DNA of 64,000 nt from NCBI GenBank assembly GCA_018713255.1, contig DVFL01000002.1, forward strand, positions 222,280-286,279. The letters are read 5' to 3'. Position numbers and translations under genes: made by a program. Positions 42,252 to 51,279 of this stretch are shown piece after piece. Under the pieces are notes generated by a model that was given only the letters and a program-made list of their open reading frames with translations, was not told the origin of the DNA and searched no databases. Numbering within the stretch: the first letter of the stretch is position 1; the number at the start of each line of letters is the position of its first letter. Origin of the DNA: Candidatus Cottocaccamicrobium excrementipullorum (lineage in GTDB: Bacteria; Bacillota; Clostridia; Lachnospirales; Lachnospiraceae).

Positions 42252-43247
42252 TTATCCTCCGATTTCAATCATATTCCGCTGCTCCCTCATTTCCTGGGGA
42301 TTCTCAAAACAATGCGCCGAAGGCTTAATGCTGGCTGCTTTGCGCACAGCCTCCTTAAGCTCCTCCTTCTTCTCTCTCTTAAGCAGCGGCCGAAGATCCA
42401 CGCCGTCTGGGTAGGCAAGGCAAGGCTTAAGAAATCCCTGGGCGGTAAGCCGCATACGATTGCACCGGGAACAGAATTTTTCGTGAATGGCGCTGATCAG
42501 CCCCAGACTTCCCTTAAATCCAGGCACCTGATAATATACGGCAGGCCCTTGACCGTGGCAGCGGCGGTCTGGCTTCATTCCTGGAAAGAACTGCTCCAGC
42601 TCCTTAAGAAGCTGCTGATGGCTTACCGTTGGGAACTTTTTCCCGTATCCCAGAGGCATCATCTCAATAAATCGGACATCCACCGGAAGCTCCTGGGCCA
42701 GGCTTGCTGCAGACAGCCACCAGGGCTCTGTCTCTTTCCTGTTCCCGCCCATCCTATCCTGGGCAAAATCATAAGACACCGCATTGATCTTCACCGGAAT
42801 GTTCATGGCGCAGGCCAGCCTGATTGCCTGCTCTACTGTTTCCGCCTCATCCTGCCCGGTAATCTTCTGATAACATGCCCTGTCTCTTGTATCCAAGCTG
42901 ATATTCAGTCCGTCAATGCCGCTTTCTTTCAGCTTTTTCAGGTGTTTCGCCAAAAGTACTCCGTTGGTTGTCATGGTCACCGTTTCAATTCCCGGCAGGG
43001 CCTTCAATCCGCCTACCAGCTTCCAGCAGTCCCGCCGTACCAGCGGCTCTCCCCCGGTAATTCGAATATGCCGAACGCCCAGCTCTGCCATGGCCTCCGC
43101 CGCCAGAAAAATTTCCTGGTCCGTCATATAATCGCCCGCCCTGTTCTCCCTTTCTTTTTCCGGCATGCAATAAACACAATTAAGATTGCAGCGATCTGTA
43201 ACGGAAATACGGAGATAATCCAGTTTTCTTCCCGATGAATCAATCAT
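42252..43247 (-). CDS. moaA: GTP 3',8-cyclase MoaA
   Basis: Radical SAM enzyme for the first step of molybdenum cofactor synthesis. The N-terminal cluster motif is CNLNCVYCMPE (C-x3-C-x2-C), the second [4Fe-4S] site is EKFCSRCNRMRLTAQGFLKPC (described here as C-x2-C-x13-C), and the protein ends in the conserved Gly-Gly. With ATG 43247 the product is 331 residues, the normal length; an upstream codon at 43301 would run into moaC. The gene overlaps the moaC stop by 8 nt. Confidence 0.95.
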   Translation of the reverse strand: MIDSSGRKLDYLRISVTDRCNLNCVYCMPEKERENRAGDYMTDQEIFLAAEAMAELGVRHIRITGGEPLVRRDCWKLVGGLKALPGIETVTMTTNGVLLAKHLKKLKESGIDGLNISLDTRDRACYQKITGQDEAETVEQAIRLACAMNIPVKINAVSYDFAQDRMGGNRKETEPWWLSAASLAQELPVDVRFIEMMPLGYGKKFPTVSHQQLLKELEQFFPGMKPDRRCHGQGPAVYYQVPGFKGSLGLISAIHEKFCSRCNRMRLTAQGFLKPCLAYPDGVDLRPLLKREKKEELKEAVRKAASIKPSAHCFENPQEMREQRNMIEIGG

Positions 43248-43764
43248 CCTGACATTGTCCTTTCCCAGAATAAGGGCCGCAGTCCCCATGGGGATGAACA
43301 AATTCTCCGCTTTTCCCGCCAGCTTTATAATCCAGCCGAATCTCTCCCATGACCATTCCCCGGTCTACTGCCTTGCACATATCGTATATGGTTAAGAGAG
43401 CGGCGGAAACCCCCATCAAAGCCTCCATTTCCACCCCCGTTTTCCCGCGGGTTTTGGTTCTGCAGAAGGCCTGAATTTCCCCCTTTTCCTCAAGGATAGA
43501 AAATTCAAGCGTCACAGAAGTCAGCTGAATCAAATGACAAAGAGGAATCGTTTCCCAGGTGCGTTTCGCCGCCATAATTCCTGCAATCTGCGCCGCTCCC
43601 AGCACATCTCCCTTTTTCATGTTCTTTGCTTTGATCTTTGCCAGACATTCTGCGCTCATCCAAATGCTTCCCCGGGCGCAGGCCTCTCTCTCCGTATCTG
43701 GCTTTCCCCCCACGTCCACCATTCTGGCGTTTCCCTGCTGGTCAAAATGTGTAAATTCTCCCAT
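43240..43764 (-). CDS. moaC: Cyclic pyranopterin monophosphate synthase MoaC
   Basis: Converts the MoaA product to cyclic pyranopterin monophosphate. 174 residues. Family motifs: ARMVDVGGKPDTEREA at the N-terminus, WETIPLCHLIQLT, and RGKTGVEMEALMGVSAALLTIYD with the catalytic Lys and Asp regions. ATG 43764 is preceded by AAGGTAAGGGGAAA; the longer frame to 43797 overlaps the MoeA-like gene. Sits between the MoeA-like gene and moaA. Confidence 0.95.
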   Translation of the reverse strand: MGEFTHFDQQGNARMVDVGGKPDTEREACARGSIWMSAECLAKIKAKNMKKGDVLGAAQIAGIMAAKRTWETIPLCHLIQLTSVTLEFSILEEKGEIQAFCRTKTRGKTGVEMEALMGVSAALLTIYDMCKAVDRGMVMGEIRLDYKAGGKSGEFVHPHGDCGPYSGKGQCQDD

Positions 43765-43774
43765 TTCTTTCCCC

Positions 43775-44833
43775 TTACCTTCCTTTTCCAAATCCACAGG
43801 CTGGGAAAATGCAAACTGGACAATTCAGACAAAGCCCGCCTTCTCCCAGAGCGGCAAGTTCCTCTGCCGTCACCGGATCATCCGCCATTACCCGCGGAAG
43901 AACAAGATCAAATATCGTTCGTTTTGCATACATAACACAGCCAGGAAGTCCCATAATCACAGCTGTTCTCGGATTTTTTTCCTCAGTCACAGAATAATAA
44001 GCCAGCAAAAACATGGCTCCTGGAAGCACCGGAGCGCCGTAGGACACAATTCTGGCGCCGGTATTTTTTATTGCCAGAGGCGTTCTATCATCAGGATCCA
44101 CGCTCATGCCTCCCGTGCAGATTACCAGATCCGTCCCCTGTCTAATCATGGCAAGAATAGCCTCCGTTACTTTTTGGTCATCATCGTTCCAGATCTGATG
44201 ATCAATCACTTCCGTGTCGTACTCTCCAAGTTTTTCTCTGATTACTGGGGTAAACGTATCTTCTATTCTTCCATAATACACCTCGTTGCCTGTGGTGATA
44301 ATCCCTGCTTTCTTGTGAACAAAGGGAAGCAAGTTCAAAATCGGAGCTCCGCCGGTGGCTTCCATCGCTTTGCGGCGCGCCGCCTCCATCATTTCCCCTC
44401 TGATCATCAGCGGAATAATCCGCATCCCTGCCAGTTTATCTCCTTTTTTCACAGGAAAATTCCCATGACGTGAAGCAATCATCATCTGTCCCATGGAATT
44501 AACCGCCTTAAGCCCCCTGCCATTCACCTTCAGCAGGCCATCTTCTGCCGCAGTCAGCTCAATTTTCCCTTCTTTTGCCAGAGAACGTTCCATATGCTCT
44601 CCTTTAGCCAGAGCACAGAGAATTTCTGCTCCCTCGTCCTCGTGGAGCATCCCTTCTTCCTGTTCCCACACGTAAAGCTGATCTTTTCCCAGGCTTAACA
44701 GTACCGGAATATCTTCCTTTGTCACCACATGTCCTTTGCGGAAACGGGCATCCTTCGTCACTCCCTTAATGATCTGGGTAATATCGTGGCACAGCACCGC
44801 GCCCTCCGCCTCTGTTGTACGAATCAGCTTCAT
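43775..44833 (-). CDS. MoeA/MogA-like molybdopterin-binding protein with Cys-rich C-terminus
   Basis: 352-residue protein with an MPT-binding (MoCF) core: AGIITTGNEVYYGRIED, LVICTGGMSVDPDDRTPLA and VIMGLPGCVMYAKRTIFDL. The N-terminus (MKLIRTTEAEGAVLCHDITQ) is that of the short MoeA-related proteins of selenium-dependent hydroxylase clusters; it is shorter than canonical MoeA (about 400). It ends in CLNCPVCIFPACGFGKG, four cysteines that could bind a metal or a cluster. Likely inserts molybdate or holds the cofactor for hydroxylase maturation. ATG 44833 has AGGAGG 5 nt upstream. The exact step is inference. Confidence 0.85.
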   Translation of the reverse strand: MKLIRTTEAEGAVLCHDITQIIKGVTKDARFRKGHVVTKEDIPVLLSLGKDQLYVWEQEEGMLHEDEGAEILCALAKGEHMERSLAKEGKIELTAAEDGLLKVNGRGLKAVNSMGQMMIASRHGNFPVKKGDKLAGMRIIPLMIRGEMMEAARRKAMEATGGAPILNLLPFVHKKAGIITTGNEVYYGRIEDTFTPVIREKLGEYDTEVIDHQIWNDDDQKVTEAILAMIRQGTDLVICTGGMSVDPDDRTPLAIKNTGARIVSYGAPVLPGAMFLLAYYSVTEEKNPRTAVIMGLPGCVMYAKRTIFDLVLPRVMADDPVTAEELAALGEGGLCLNCPVCIFPACGFGKGR

Positions 44834-44896
44834 GTCTGCCTCCTGTATTTTTATTTCTCTGCCTAAATATGCCGCCATTTCAGGCGGCATCAATCA

Positions 44897-45466
44897 TTAA
44901 GCTTCGTTTTCCTTTCTCCATTTCAGATACTCTTGTCTTCCCAGCTCATAAAGATTATTCCCCTGGCTGTCAATAATCACCACCAGAGGCATATCCTCTA
45001 CTTCCAGTCTTCTGAGGGCCTCTGCTCCCAGATCTTCATAAGCAATCAATTCCGACCGCTTAATACATTTCGCCAGAAGAGCTCCGGCTCCGCCGATGGC
45101 TCCAAAATAGGTTCCTTCGTATTCTTTAATCGCTTCCACTACCTCAGGGAGACGGGCGCCCTTTCCAATCATCCCCCGGGCTCCCGCCGCCATCATCGCC
45201 GGTGCATAGGCATCCATCCGGCCGCTGGTAGTCGGACCTGCAGAACCGATGACCTGTCCAGGCTTTGCCGGCGTAGGACCCACATAATAAATCACCGCAT
45301 CCGCAGGATCGAAAGGAAGAGGCTCTCCCTTGGCAAGGCTCTGGCACATCCTCTTGTGTCCTGCATCCCTGGAGGTGTAAATCACGCCGGATAAAAGGAC
45401 CTGATCACCTGCGTGAAGGGTTCTGGATAATTCTCTGGTTAAGGGCAGTTTAATCCTTTTTTGCAT
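44897..45466 (-). CDS. fumB: Fumarate hydratase class I, beta subunit
   Basis: C-terminal half of the two-subunit iron-sulfur fumarase (189 residues). Signatures: LPLTRELSRTLHAGDQVLLSG, PFDPADAVIYYVGPTPAKPG and GSAGPTTSGRMDAYAPAMM. Starts immediately after the alpha subunit stop. In Clostridia such pairs act as fumarase or, less often, tartrate dehydratase. The pair interrupts a run of selenium/molybdenum genes. Confidence 0.92.
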   Translation of the reverse strand: MQKRIKLPLTRELSRTLHAGDQVLLSGVIYTSRDAGHKRMCQSLAKGEPLPFDPADAVIYYVGPTPAKPGQVIGSAGPTTSGRMDAYAPAMMAAGARGMIGKGARLPEVVEAIKEYEGTYFGAIGGAGALLAKCIKRSELIAYEDLGAEALRRLEVEDMPLVVIIDSQGNNLYELGRQEYLKWRKENEA

Positions 45467-46309
45467 TTAAATCACCTCCGTTTTATGCCGGGTCACATGA
45501 CAGTTAATATTAATGGCACAGGGCATTCCTGCAATATGTGTAGGCATCGTTTCAATATTTAATCCGATCGCTGTCGTCCGGCCGCCGAATCCCTGAGGCC
45601 CAATTCCCAGTTCATTGACCTTCTCAAGCATCTCCTCTTCCAGCGCTCCATAGTAGGGATCAGGATTTCTGGAACCCAGTTCTCTCAGCAGGGCTTTTTT
45701 AGCTAGCAGCGCTGCCTTATCAAAGGTGCCTCCGATTCCCACTCCAATGACAATCGGCGGACAGGGATTCGGCCCTGCCGCCTCCACCGTCTCCAGGATA
45801 AAGGACTTGATTCCCTCAATGCCGGCAGAAGGCTTAAACATCCGAATCGCGCTCATATTCTCACTTCCGAAACCTTTAGGAGCTACCGTTACCCGGATCT
45901 GGTCTCCGGGAACAATTTCCGTATACAGCATCGCAGGAGTATTGTCTCCGGTATTTCCCCGGCGCACCGGATCTTTTACCACAGACTTCCGAAGATATCC
46001 TTTTTCATACCCTCTCCGCACCCCTTCATCAACAATCTCTCTTAAATTTCCTCCGACAATATGCACATCCTGCCCGATCTCCAAAAACACACAGGCCATT
46101 CCCGTGTCCTGGCAGATGGGCATCTGCTCATTCTCTGCAATTTCATAATTTTCAATTATATTGTCCAGAATTCCCTGGGCCACAGGCCAGTCTTCCTTGG
46201 ACCGGCACTGACAAATAGCAGTTTTTACATCCTCAGGCAAATACTGACAGGCCTCAATGCACAGCCGTTCAATCACCTGAGCAATCTCCTCTCCCTGGAT
46301 TTCTCTCAT
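45467..46309 (-). CDS. fumA: Fumarate hydratase class I, alpha subunit
   Basis: N-terminal, [4Fe-4S]-binding half of class I fumarase (280 residues). The expected cluster cysteines appear in PICQDTGMACVFLEIG, GPNPCPPIVIGVGIGG and CAININCHVTRH. Follows the cysteine desulfurase gene by 22 nt with AAGGAGGAG upstream of its ATG. Oxygen-sensitive; consistent with a strict anaerobe. Confidence 0.93.
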   Translation of the reverse strand: MREIQGEEIAQVIERLCIEACQYLPEDVKTAICQCRSKEDWPVAQGILDNIIENYEIAENEQMPICQDTGMACVFLEIGQDVHIVGGNLREIVDEGVRRGYEKGYLRKSVVKDPVRRGNTGDNTPAMLYTEIVPGDQIRVTVAPKGFGSENMSAIRMFKPSAGIEGIKSFILETVEAAGPNPCPPIVIGVGIGGTFDKAALLAKKALLRELGSRNPDPYYGALEEEMLEKVNELGIGPQGFGGRTTAIGLNIETMPTHIAGMPCAININCHVTRHKTEVI

Positions 46310-46331
46310 GTATTTCTCCTCCTTTTTTACT

Positions 46332-47510
46332 TTATTCTGTTTCCCTCTGGTATTCCTTTAAGGCTTCGGCTCCGGCGCGAACCTCCTCCAAAGTATTAAA
46401 CCGGCTGAAGCTGAACCGCACCGCACCCTGGTTTCTGGTTCCCAAGGCCTGATGCATCATCGGAGCGCAATGTCCTCCTGCTCTTGTATCAATCTCCCTC
46501 TCCCAAGCCAGCCAGTCGCTGAGCTGCCCTGAGTCTTCCTGCCCTAAATTCAGGGAAACCACCGGCCCATGAAGGGCGCTGCTCCAATCTCCATAAATCC
46601 GAATTCCAGGAATTTCCTTCACCTGACGGTAAAATTCTCTGGCAAGAGCCGCAGCCTGTCCGCCGTCTCCCCTCACGCCGCCCTGTTCCTTTATCCAGGC
46701 CAAAGCCGCCCTGAGCCCCGCAATGCCATGCCCATTGAGGGTTCCGGCTTCCAATGCTTCCGGCATCGTCTCCGGATGGGTTCTGGAATAAGTCTTAATT
46801 CCGCTTCCTCCCGTCAGGAGAGGACGAATCTTAATCCCTTTCCTAACGCAAAGCCCTCCTGTTCCCTGAGGCCCCATCAGCCCCTTATGTCCGGTAAAGC
46901 ACAGAACATCAATCTGGTCTTTCTTCATGGAAAGAGGTAAAATTCCAGCAGACTGGGAAGCATCCACAATCAACAGCGCTCTGGCCTTCCGGCACCATTC
47001 GCCGATTGTCCGAATATCCTGAACATTTCCGGTAAGATTAGAGATGTGGGTGCAGATTACTGCTTTTACTCCTGGGTGAATAGCCCGGCGCATCCCTTCC
47101 ATATCCAAAATCCCCTTCTGCCTTAAAAGAGAATCCGGCGGCTCCTTGCTTCCAAGACAGTCCACATAAACCACTTTAACCCCCAGCTCTTCCATTTGAT
47201 GCAAAGGCCTCAGCACACTATTATGCTCCAGCACTGTGGTCACCACTTCCTCTCCAGGAGAAAGGAGTCCCTTAATCGCGATGTTCAAGCTCTCTGTGGC
47301 ATTTGCCGTAAAGACTACCTGTTCTGGTCCCCACCCGTCAAACAGCTCGTCCACCAGCTGTCTGGTTTCAAAAATCACCCTGGCGCTCTCCATCGCCGGC
47401 CCGTAAGCTCCTCTTCCGCAGTTTCCCATGGTGCGGACCGCCTGGGCTATTGCTTCTGCAACCTGAGGCGGCCGGTAATAACTGGTGGCGCTGCTGTCCA
47501 GATAAATCAT
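46332..47510 (-). CDS. Cysteine desulfurase family protein of the selenium hydroxylase system (EF2568 type)
   Basis: PLP enzyme of 392 residues, likely to release S or Se from cysteine or selenocysteine for hydroxylase maturation or selenophosphate synthesis. The PLP Lys is in LCFTGHKGLMGPQGTGG, the His-Gln environment in VICTHISNLTGNVQDI, and the persulfide/selenide Cys in RAGGHCAPMMHQALG near the C-terminus. N-terminus IYLDSSATSYYRPPQVAEAI is typical of the EF2568 group. ATG 47510 overlaps the yqeB stop (4 nt). Confidence 0.9.
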   Translation of the reverse strand: MIYLDSSATSYYRPPQVAEAIAQAVRTMGNCGRGAYGPAMESARVIFETRQLVDELFDGWGPEQVVFTANATESLNIAIKGLLSPGEEVVTTVLEHNSVLRPLHQMEELGVKVVYVDCLGSKEPPDSLLRQKGILDMEGMRRAIHPGVKAVICTHISNLTGNVQDIRTIGEWCRKARALLIVDASQSAGILPLSMKKDQIDVLCFTGHKGLMGPQGTGGLCVRKGIKIRPLLTGGSGIKTYSRTHPETMPEALEAGTLNGHGIAGLRAALAWIKEQGGVRGDGGQAAALAREFYRQVKEIPGIRIYGDWSSALHGPVVSLNLGQEDSGQLSDWLAWEREIDTRAGGHCAPMMHQALGTRNQGAVRFSFSRFNTLEEVRAGAEALKEYQRETE

Positions 47511-48340
47511 AAGGAGGCCTCCTGCTTCTCCTCCAGATAAAGGAGTCCCTCCAGCACTGAACCGGCAATACACCTGGCCTTGTCGGAAATGGTAAAGCAG
47601 TTGGCAATTTCTCCTTCTCTGGGATCAATATCGGCAATCTTCAGTCCCTTGGTCACTGGATATCCCGGACGGATAAAGCCTCGAAGCAGTCCGTCAAGGG
47701 TTGCTTTTACCTCCACCTCACCCTGCCCCGTCACAATCCTGCCGATTACCTGATCTTTCCTGACCTGATCACCGATGGAAACAAGGGCTGTTAAAATTCC
47801 TGTGGCGGGACTGTGAATTACCCGCTCTTTTCCATAACCGGCGATCACCCCCGGCACTCCAGTATTGGGGGAAGCCTCCCCGCAGCCAATGATCCTGCCC
47901 AGATTATGGCCGCGCATGGTTTCAATTACCAGATCCACATCCCGGCCGGCGAAAAATCCCGGTCCCAGAGCAATGGTCTTATCTGCCATCTGCCGATTAG
48001 TTCCCAGATTCCGCTTCGCCAAAATAGCATCTACCAGCGCCCAGGGTCTGACTTCTTTTAACACCTGGCAGCTGGCATCTTCCAGCATTGCCACGTATCC
48101 GCGGGCCATCATTTCTTCGGCTTCCTGAAAATCCTTCACATGGACGCAGACCATCCCTTCAACCTGACTGCTGCCATCGTACATGGCCTCAGAAAAAGCG
48201 GCCTGACGGCGGATCGCCGAGGGATATCCCGTCTCCAGCACCAATACCGGGTATCCGCACCGGCGCAGCTTATGAATGGTTCCTGTTGCAATATCACCGC
48301 CTCCGCGGACGATAATCAGCTGTTTTTTTCGATCTCCCAT
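47507..48340 (-). CDS. yqeB: Selenium-dependent molybdenum hydroxylase system protein YqeB (EF2563 family)
   Basis: 277-residue protein with an N-terminal Rossmann-like XdhC-type fold (LIIVRGGGDIATGTIHKLRRC) and a lipoyl/biotinyl-like C-terminal segment (VHSPATGILTALVSIGDQVRK, then VKATLDGLLRGFI). The family is a marker of selenium-dependent molybdenum hydroxylases; its biochemistry is unknown, with cofactor selenation or insertion proposed. ATG 48340 has AGGAGAG upstream; the frame to 48451 is not used. Lies 61 nt after yedF. Confidence 0.9.
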   Translation of the reverse strand: MGDRKKQLIIVRGGGDIATGTIHKLRRCGYPVLVLETGYPSAIRRQAAFSEAMYDGSSQVEGMVCVHVKDFQEAEEMMARGYVAMLEDASCQVLKEVRPWALVDAILAKRNLGTNRQMADKTIALGPGFFAGRDVDLVIETMRGHNLGRIIGCGEASPNTGVPGVIAGYGKERVIHSPATGILTALVSIGDQVRKDQVIGRIVTGQGEVEVKATLDGLLRGFIRPGYPVTKGLKIADIDPREGEIANCFTISDKARCIAGSVLEGLLYLEEKQEASL

Positions 48341-48401
48341 GACCTTTACTCTCCTGTTGTTTTTCAGCTTTCTGGCGTTTCCATCATTCTCAAAGAAAAT
48401 C

Positions 48402-49100
48402 TTATGGCCGGATGACTTTCTTTGCCGCAGACATCTTCTCCACAATCTCATACATATTAGTAATCTGTCCTACGGAAAGGGAGGATTTCAAGCCGTAAAA
48501 ATCCAGGCAAGTGCCGCAAGTCATCACCTGACAGCCTTCTTCTTCCATACTGCGCAGATCTTCCAGAGAGGCAGATCCTTCACAGGAAAGCTTGGCCCCT
48601 CCATTATATAAAAGAACTGCTTCCGGAAGGCGCTCCTGTCTGGCTGCCCCATAGAGAAAGCTTTTCATCAAAATACGGCCCAGCTCATCATCTCCCCTGC
48701 CCATGGTGTCTGATGAAATCACCAGAACGATTCCTTTGTCTAACGAGCTGGAATATTCCTCCGGCGATTCATCTTGTCCAGCCAATATCTCACAGCTTTC
48801 CAGGGCCTCCGGCAGCTTTTCTTGTTCAGGATTTCCTGCGCCCGCCTTAATCCGCATCAAAAACTCTCTTTCTCCACGCTTCTCCTCTTCTGCCTCCAGT
48901 CCTTTGTGAGCAGCCAGCTTCTGGAGATTCTGCAGGGCAATTTCGTTATCCACCGTCACTTCTACCCAGGTTCCGAAAGCTGCCTGTTCCAGGACTTTTT
49001 TCGTCTCCACCAAAGGAATGGGGCATGGCTTTCCCCGTTCATCCAGCTGAATGGCTTTCTCTCCCTGTTTTAATTCTGCGTTCCCGTTTCTTTCCCCCAT
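48402..49100 (-). CDS. yedF: Sulfurtransferase-like selenium metabolism protein YedF
   Basis: 232 residues, two domains. The N-terminal TusA-like domain (about 1-80) has LDERGKPCPIPLVETKKVLE with the CPxP active motif. The C-terminal DsrE/F-like domain contains IVLVISSDTMGRGDDELGRI and ends MTCGTCLDFYGL. Members are found with SelD and the YqeB/YqeC genes and probably carry or transfer selenium. It starts 35 nt after selD ends. Confidence 0.92.
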   Translation of the reverse strand: MGERNGNAELKQGEKAIQLDERGKPCPIPLVETKKVLEQAAFGTWVEVTVDNEIALQNLQKLAAHKGLEAEEEKRGEREFLMRIKAGAGNPEQEKLPEALESCEILAGQDESPEEYSSSLDKGIVLVISSDTMGRGDDELGRILMKSFLYGAARQERLPEAVLLYNGGAKLSCEGSASLEDLRSMEEEGCQVMTCGTCLDFYGLKSSLSVGQITNMYEIVEKMSAAKKVIRP

Positions 49101-49135
49101 TGCTTATCCTTCTTTCTCTTGTTTCTGTGATAAAA

Positions 49136-50161
49136 TTATCTTACATAAACCGTTTTTTCTCTTCTCTTCTCAATTCTTCCTACTAAACCGCAGGGCAGGC
49201 CAAGACTTTTCATTTCCTCTGCCGCCTTCATTCCATCCTCCATCGGCATGCTGATTAACAATCCTCCCGACGTCTGCGGATCGAACAGAATTTCTTCCAT
49301 GGCAAAAGAACATCCTGAAAACTCCACCTTGTCCTTTACATGATTTCGGTTTCTCTGAGCGGCAGCTGTCAGGTAAAATTCTTCCACGTACTCTTCACAT
49401 TCTGGAATAAAGGGGATTGCCTTCTGGTCAATCACCGCTGTAAATTTTTCCCCCATCATCTCGCACAGATGTACCAGAAATCCAAAGCCGGTGACATCGG
49501 TACACCCATGTACCTGATATTTTCCGGCGATTTCCGCCGCATAGCGATTTAACGCAGTCATGGACTTCACCGCCAAATTCATGGCTTTTTCCGAAGCTTG
49601 ACCTAATCGCTCCGCCGTGCAAACAATTCCCACTCCGAGAGGTTTAGTGAGGATCAGGGCGTCCCCCTCCTGTCCGCCGTCATTTCTCCAAATCTTGTTC
49701 GGATTCACCACGCCGGTTACTGAAAGGCCGTATTTCACCCCTTCATCGGCAATGGAATGACCGCCTGCTAAAACTCCCCCTGCTTCCTGCACTTTTTCAT
49801 TGCCTCCTGTGAGAATCCGCCCTAAAATATTTAAATCCATAGTTTCAGGAAAACATACAATATTTAATGCAGTTTTGACCCTTCCTCCCATGGCGTAAAT
49901 ATCACTCAGGGCGTTGGCCGCAGCAATTTTCCCGAATAAATAAGGGTCCTCCACCACAGGTGGAAAAAAATCCAGAGTCTGTACCAGGGCTAGATCTTCC
50001 GTCAGCCGATATACGGCACCGTCATCGCAGCCTCCGAATCCCACTAAGAGATTTTCGTCCTCTATTCTGGGGATTTTTTCCAACACTCGATTCAATGCTG
50101 CAGGTCCAAGCTTAGCTGTGCAGCCTCCTCCTTTACAAAACAATTTTTCTCCCTGTTCCAC
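49136..50161 (-). CDS. selD: Selenide, water dikinase (selenophosphate synthase)
   Basis: Makes selenophosphate from selenide and ATP. 341 residues. The catalytic N-terminal segment is [13 protein letters not shown] (Cys form; many relatives have Sec at this Cys, and here the codon is an ordinary Cys), followed by [18 protein letters not shown] with metal-binding Asp. Other motifs: [13 protein letters not shown] and [16 protein letters not shown] [15 protein letters not shown]. No selA, selB or tRNA-Sec is in the window, which together with the Mo cluster suggests a role in the molybdenum hydroxylase cofactor. Follows the LysR gene by 23 nt. Confidence 0.95.
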   Translation of the reverse strand: MEQGEKLFCKGGGCTAKLGPAALNRVLEKIPRIEDENLLVGFGGCDDGAVYRLTEDLALVQTLDFFPPVVEDPYLFGKIAAANALSDIYAMGGRVKTALNIVCFPETMDLNILGRILTGGNEKVQEAGGVLAGGHSIADEGVKYGLSVTGVVNPNKIWRNDGGQEGDALILTKPLGVGIVCTAERLGQASEKAMNLAVKSMTALNRYAAEIAGKYQVHGCTDVTGFGFLVHLCEMMGEKFTAVIDQKAIPFIPECEEYVEEFYLTAAAQRNRNHVKDKVEFSGCSFAMEEILFDPQTSGGLLISMPMEDGMKAAEEMKSLGLPCGLVGRIEKRREKTVYVR

Positions 50162-50184
50162 TGCCCATCCTCCTTATTCCCAGG

Positions 50185-51096
50185 TTAGTGTTCTTTATTT
50201 GGGACCGGCGCTGCTAAAGCAATGCCTTTCGATTCCACGTAATTCCAAAACTGGCTCACCGCAGGAGTCATATATCCCTGGCCTCTGGCCACCATATAAA
50301 TGTTCCGTTCGATTCCCGGCTCGTCAATATCCATCGCCCATATCTTAAGATGTTCCAAAAGCTCCATCTCCGGCACAATGGCAATGCCGAATCCTTGTGC
50401 CGCCAGCCCGGCTGCCACCTCGTCCTCCTGAACCTCATAGGCAATCGAAGGGACTGCTCCTGCCTTGGAAAAGATGTGGTCCAGCACCGGCCGAAGCCCG
50501 GAACTGGCAGAAAAATAAACGTATGGATAATCCAAGGTTTCCTTTAACCTTACAGCCTTCCGCCCAGCCAAAGGATGATCCGCCGGAACAATCAGCTTAA
50601 GTCTCTGCCTGGCTGCCGCCGCAATCCGAAAATCCTGCTCTCTCTCCGGCTTAGAACAAAAAACCAGATCATAATGATTTTTTTCCAGTCCTTCCAGAAG
50701 CTGTCCTGTCACGCCGGAATCAAAGGTAAATTTCAGTTCCAGCTCTGGCCTTGCTTTCAGGTAGCTGCTGACCAGCTCAGGAATAAAACGGATACCTAAT
50801 GGCCGAAGAATCCCAAGACGGATTAGTCCTGCTCCCCTGGCTCCCTGTCTTAACGCCTCCACGCCTTCATCCAGAGTCTGAAGTGCACTTTCTGCACAGC
50901 TTAAAAACTGCTGACCAAAACAGGTCAGACGAGTATTCCTTCCGCTTTTTTCAAAAAGAGCAACTCCCAGTTCTTCTTCAAGCTGAGAAATGGCATGGCT
51001 TAAACTGGGCTGCGTAATGCAGAGCCGTTCCGCCGCCCGGGTATAATGCCCCGTGTGGGCCAATTCTGCAAAGTACCGGAGATGAATCAGATTCAT
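50185..51096 (-). CDS. LysR-family transcriptional regulator
   Basis: 303 residues: N-terminal winged helix (LIHLRYFAELAHTGHYTRAA, then LCITQPSLSHAISQLEEELG) and a periplasmic-binding-like effector domain. First gene of the selenium/molybdenum operon and divergent from the YczE-like gene. A perfect LysR-type box ATAGAT-N3-ATCTAT lies at 51143-51157 in the intergenic region. It may control both directions; the effector is unknown, with selenium, molybdate or a purine as candidates from context. Confidence 0.88.
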   Translation of the reverse strand: MNLIHLRYFAELAHTGHYTRAAERLCITQPSLSHAISQLEEELGVALFEKSGRNTRLTCFGQQFLSCAESALQTLDEGVEALRQGARGAGLIRLGILRPLGIRFIPELVSSYLKARPELELKFTFDSGVTGQLLEGLEKNHYDLVFCSKPEREQDFRIAAAARQRLKLIVPADHPLAGRKAVRLKETLDYPYVYFSASSGLRPVLDHIFSKAGAVPSIAYEVQEDEVAAGLAAQGFGIAIVPEMELLEHLKIWAMDIDEPGIERNIYMVARGQGYMTPAVSQFWNYVESKGIALAAPVPNKEH

Positions 51097-51142
51097 ATCA
51101 TTTCAGGACCTCCCTTCTCTTCCTTCCAGAATACCATATTCT

Positions 51143-51157
51143 ATAGATAAAATCTAT
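51143..51157. promoter_or_regulatory. LysR-type operator (T-N11-A palindrome)
   Basis: ATAGATAAAATCTAT, a perfect 6+6 palindrome with the T-N11-A core expected for LysR boxes, 47 bp upstream of the LysR start and about 120 bp upstream of the divergent membrane protein gene. Confidence 0.6.
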
Positions 51158-51279
51158 GTATTCATGCAAATAATTCATTTGATTGTCCATTTTCCCAGTT
51201 TTATACTAAAACATTGCCAGCATTGGTGCTGAAAGGGCATCGATACTGCAAGCAAAATACTTCAGGAGGTGCTCAACTA

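Noticed and set aside
49136..50161. Selenocysteine codon in selD
   Set aside because: The active-site position is a normal Cys codon in GGGCTAK and no in-frame TGA interrupts the gene.
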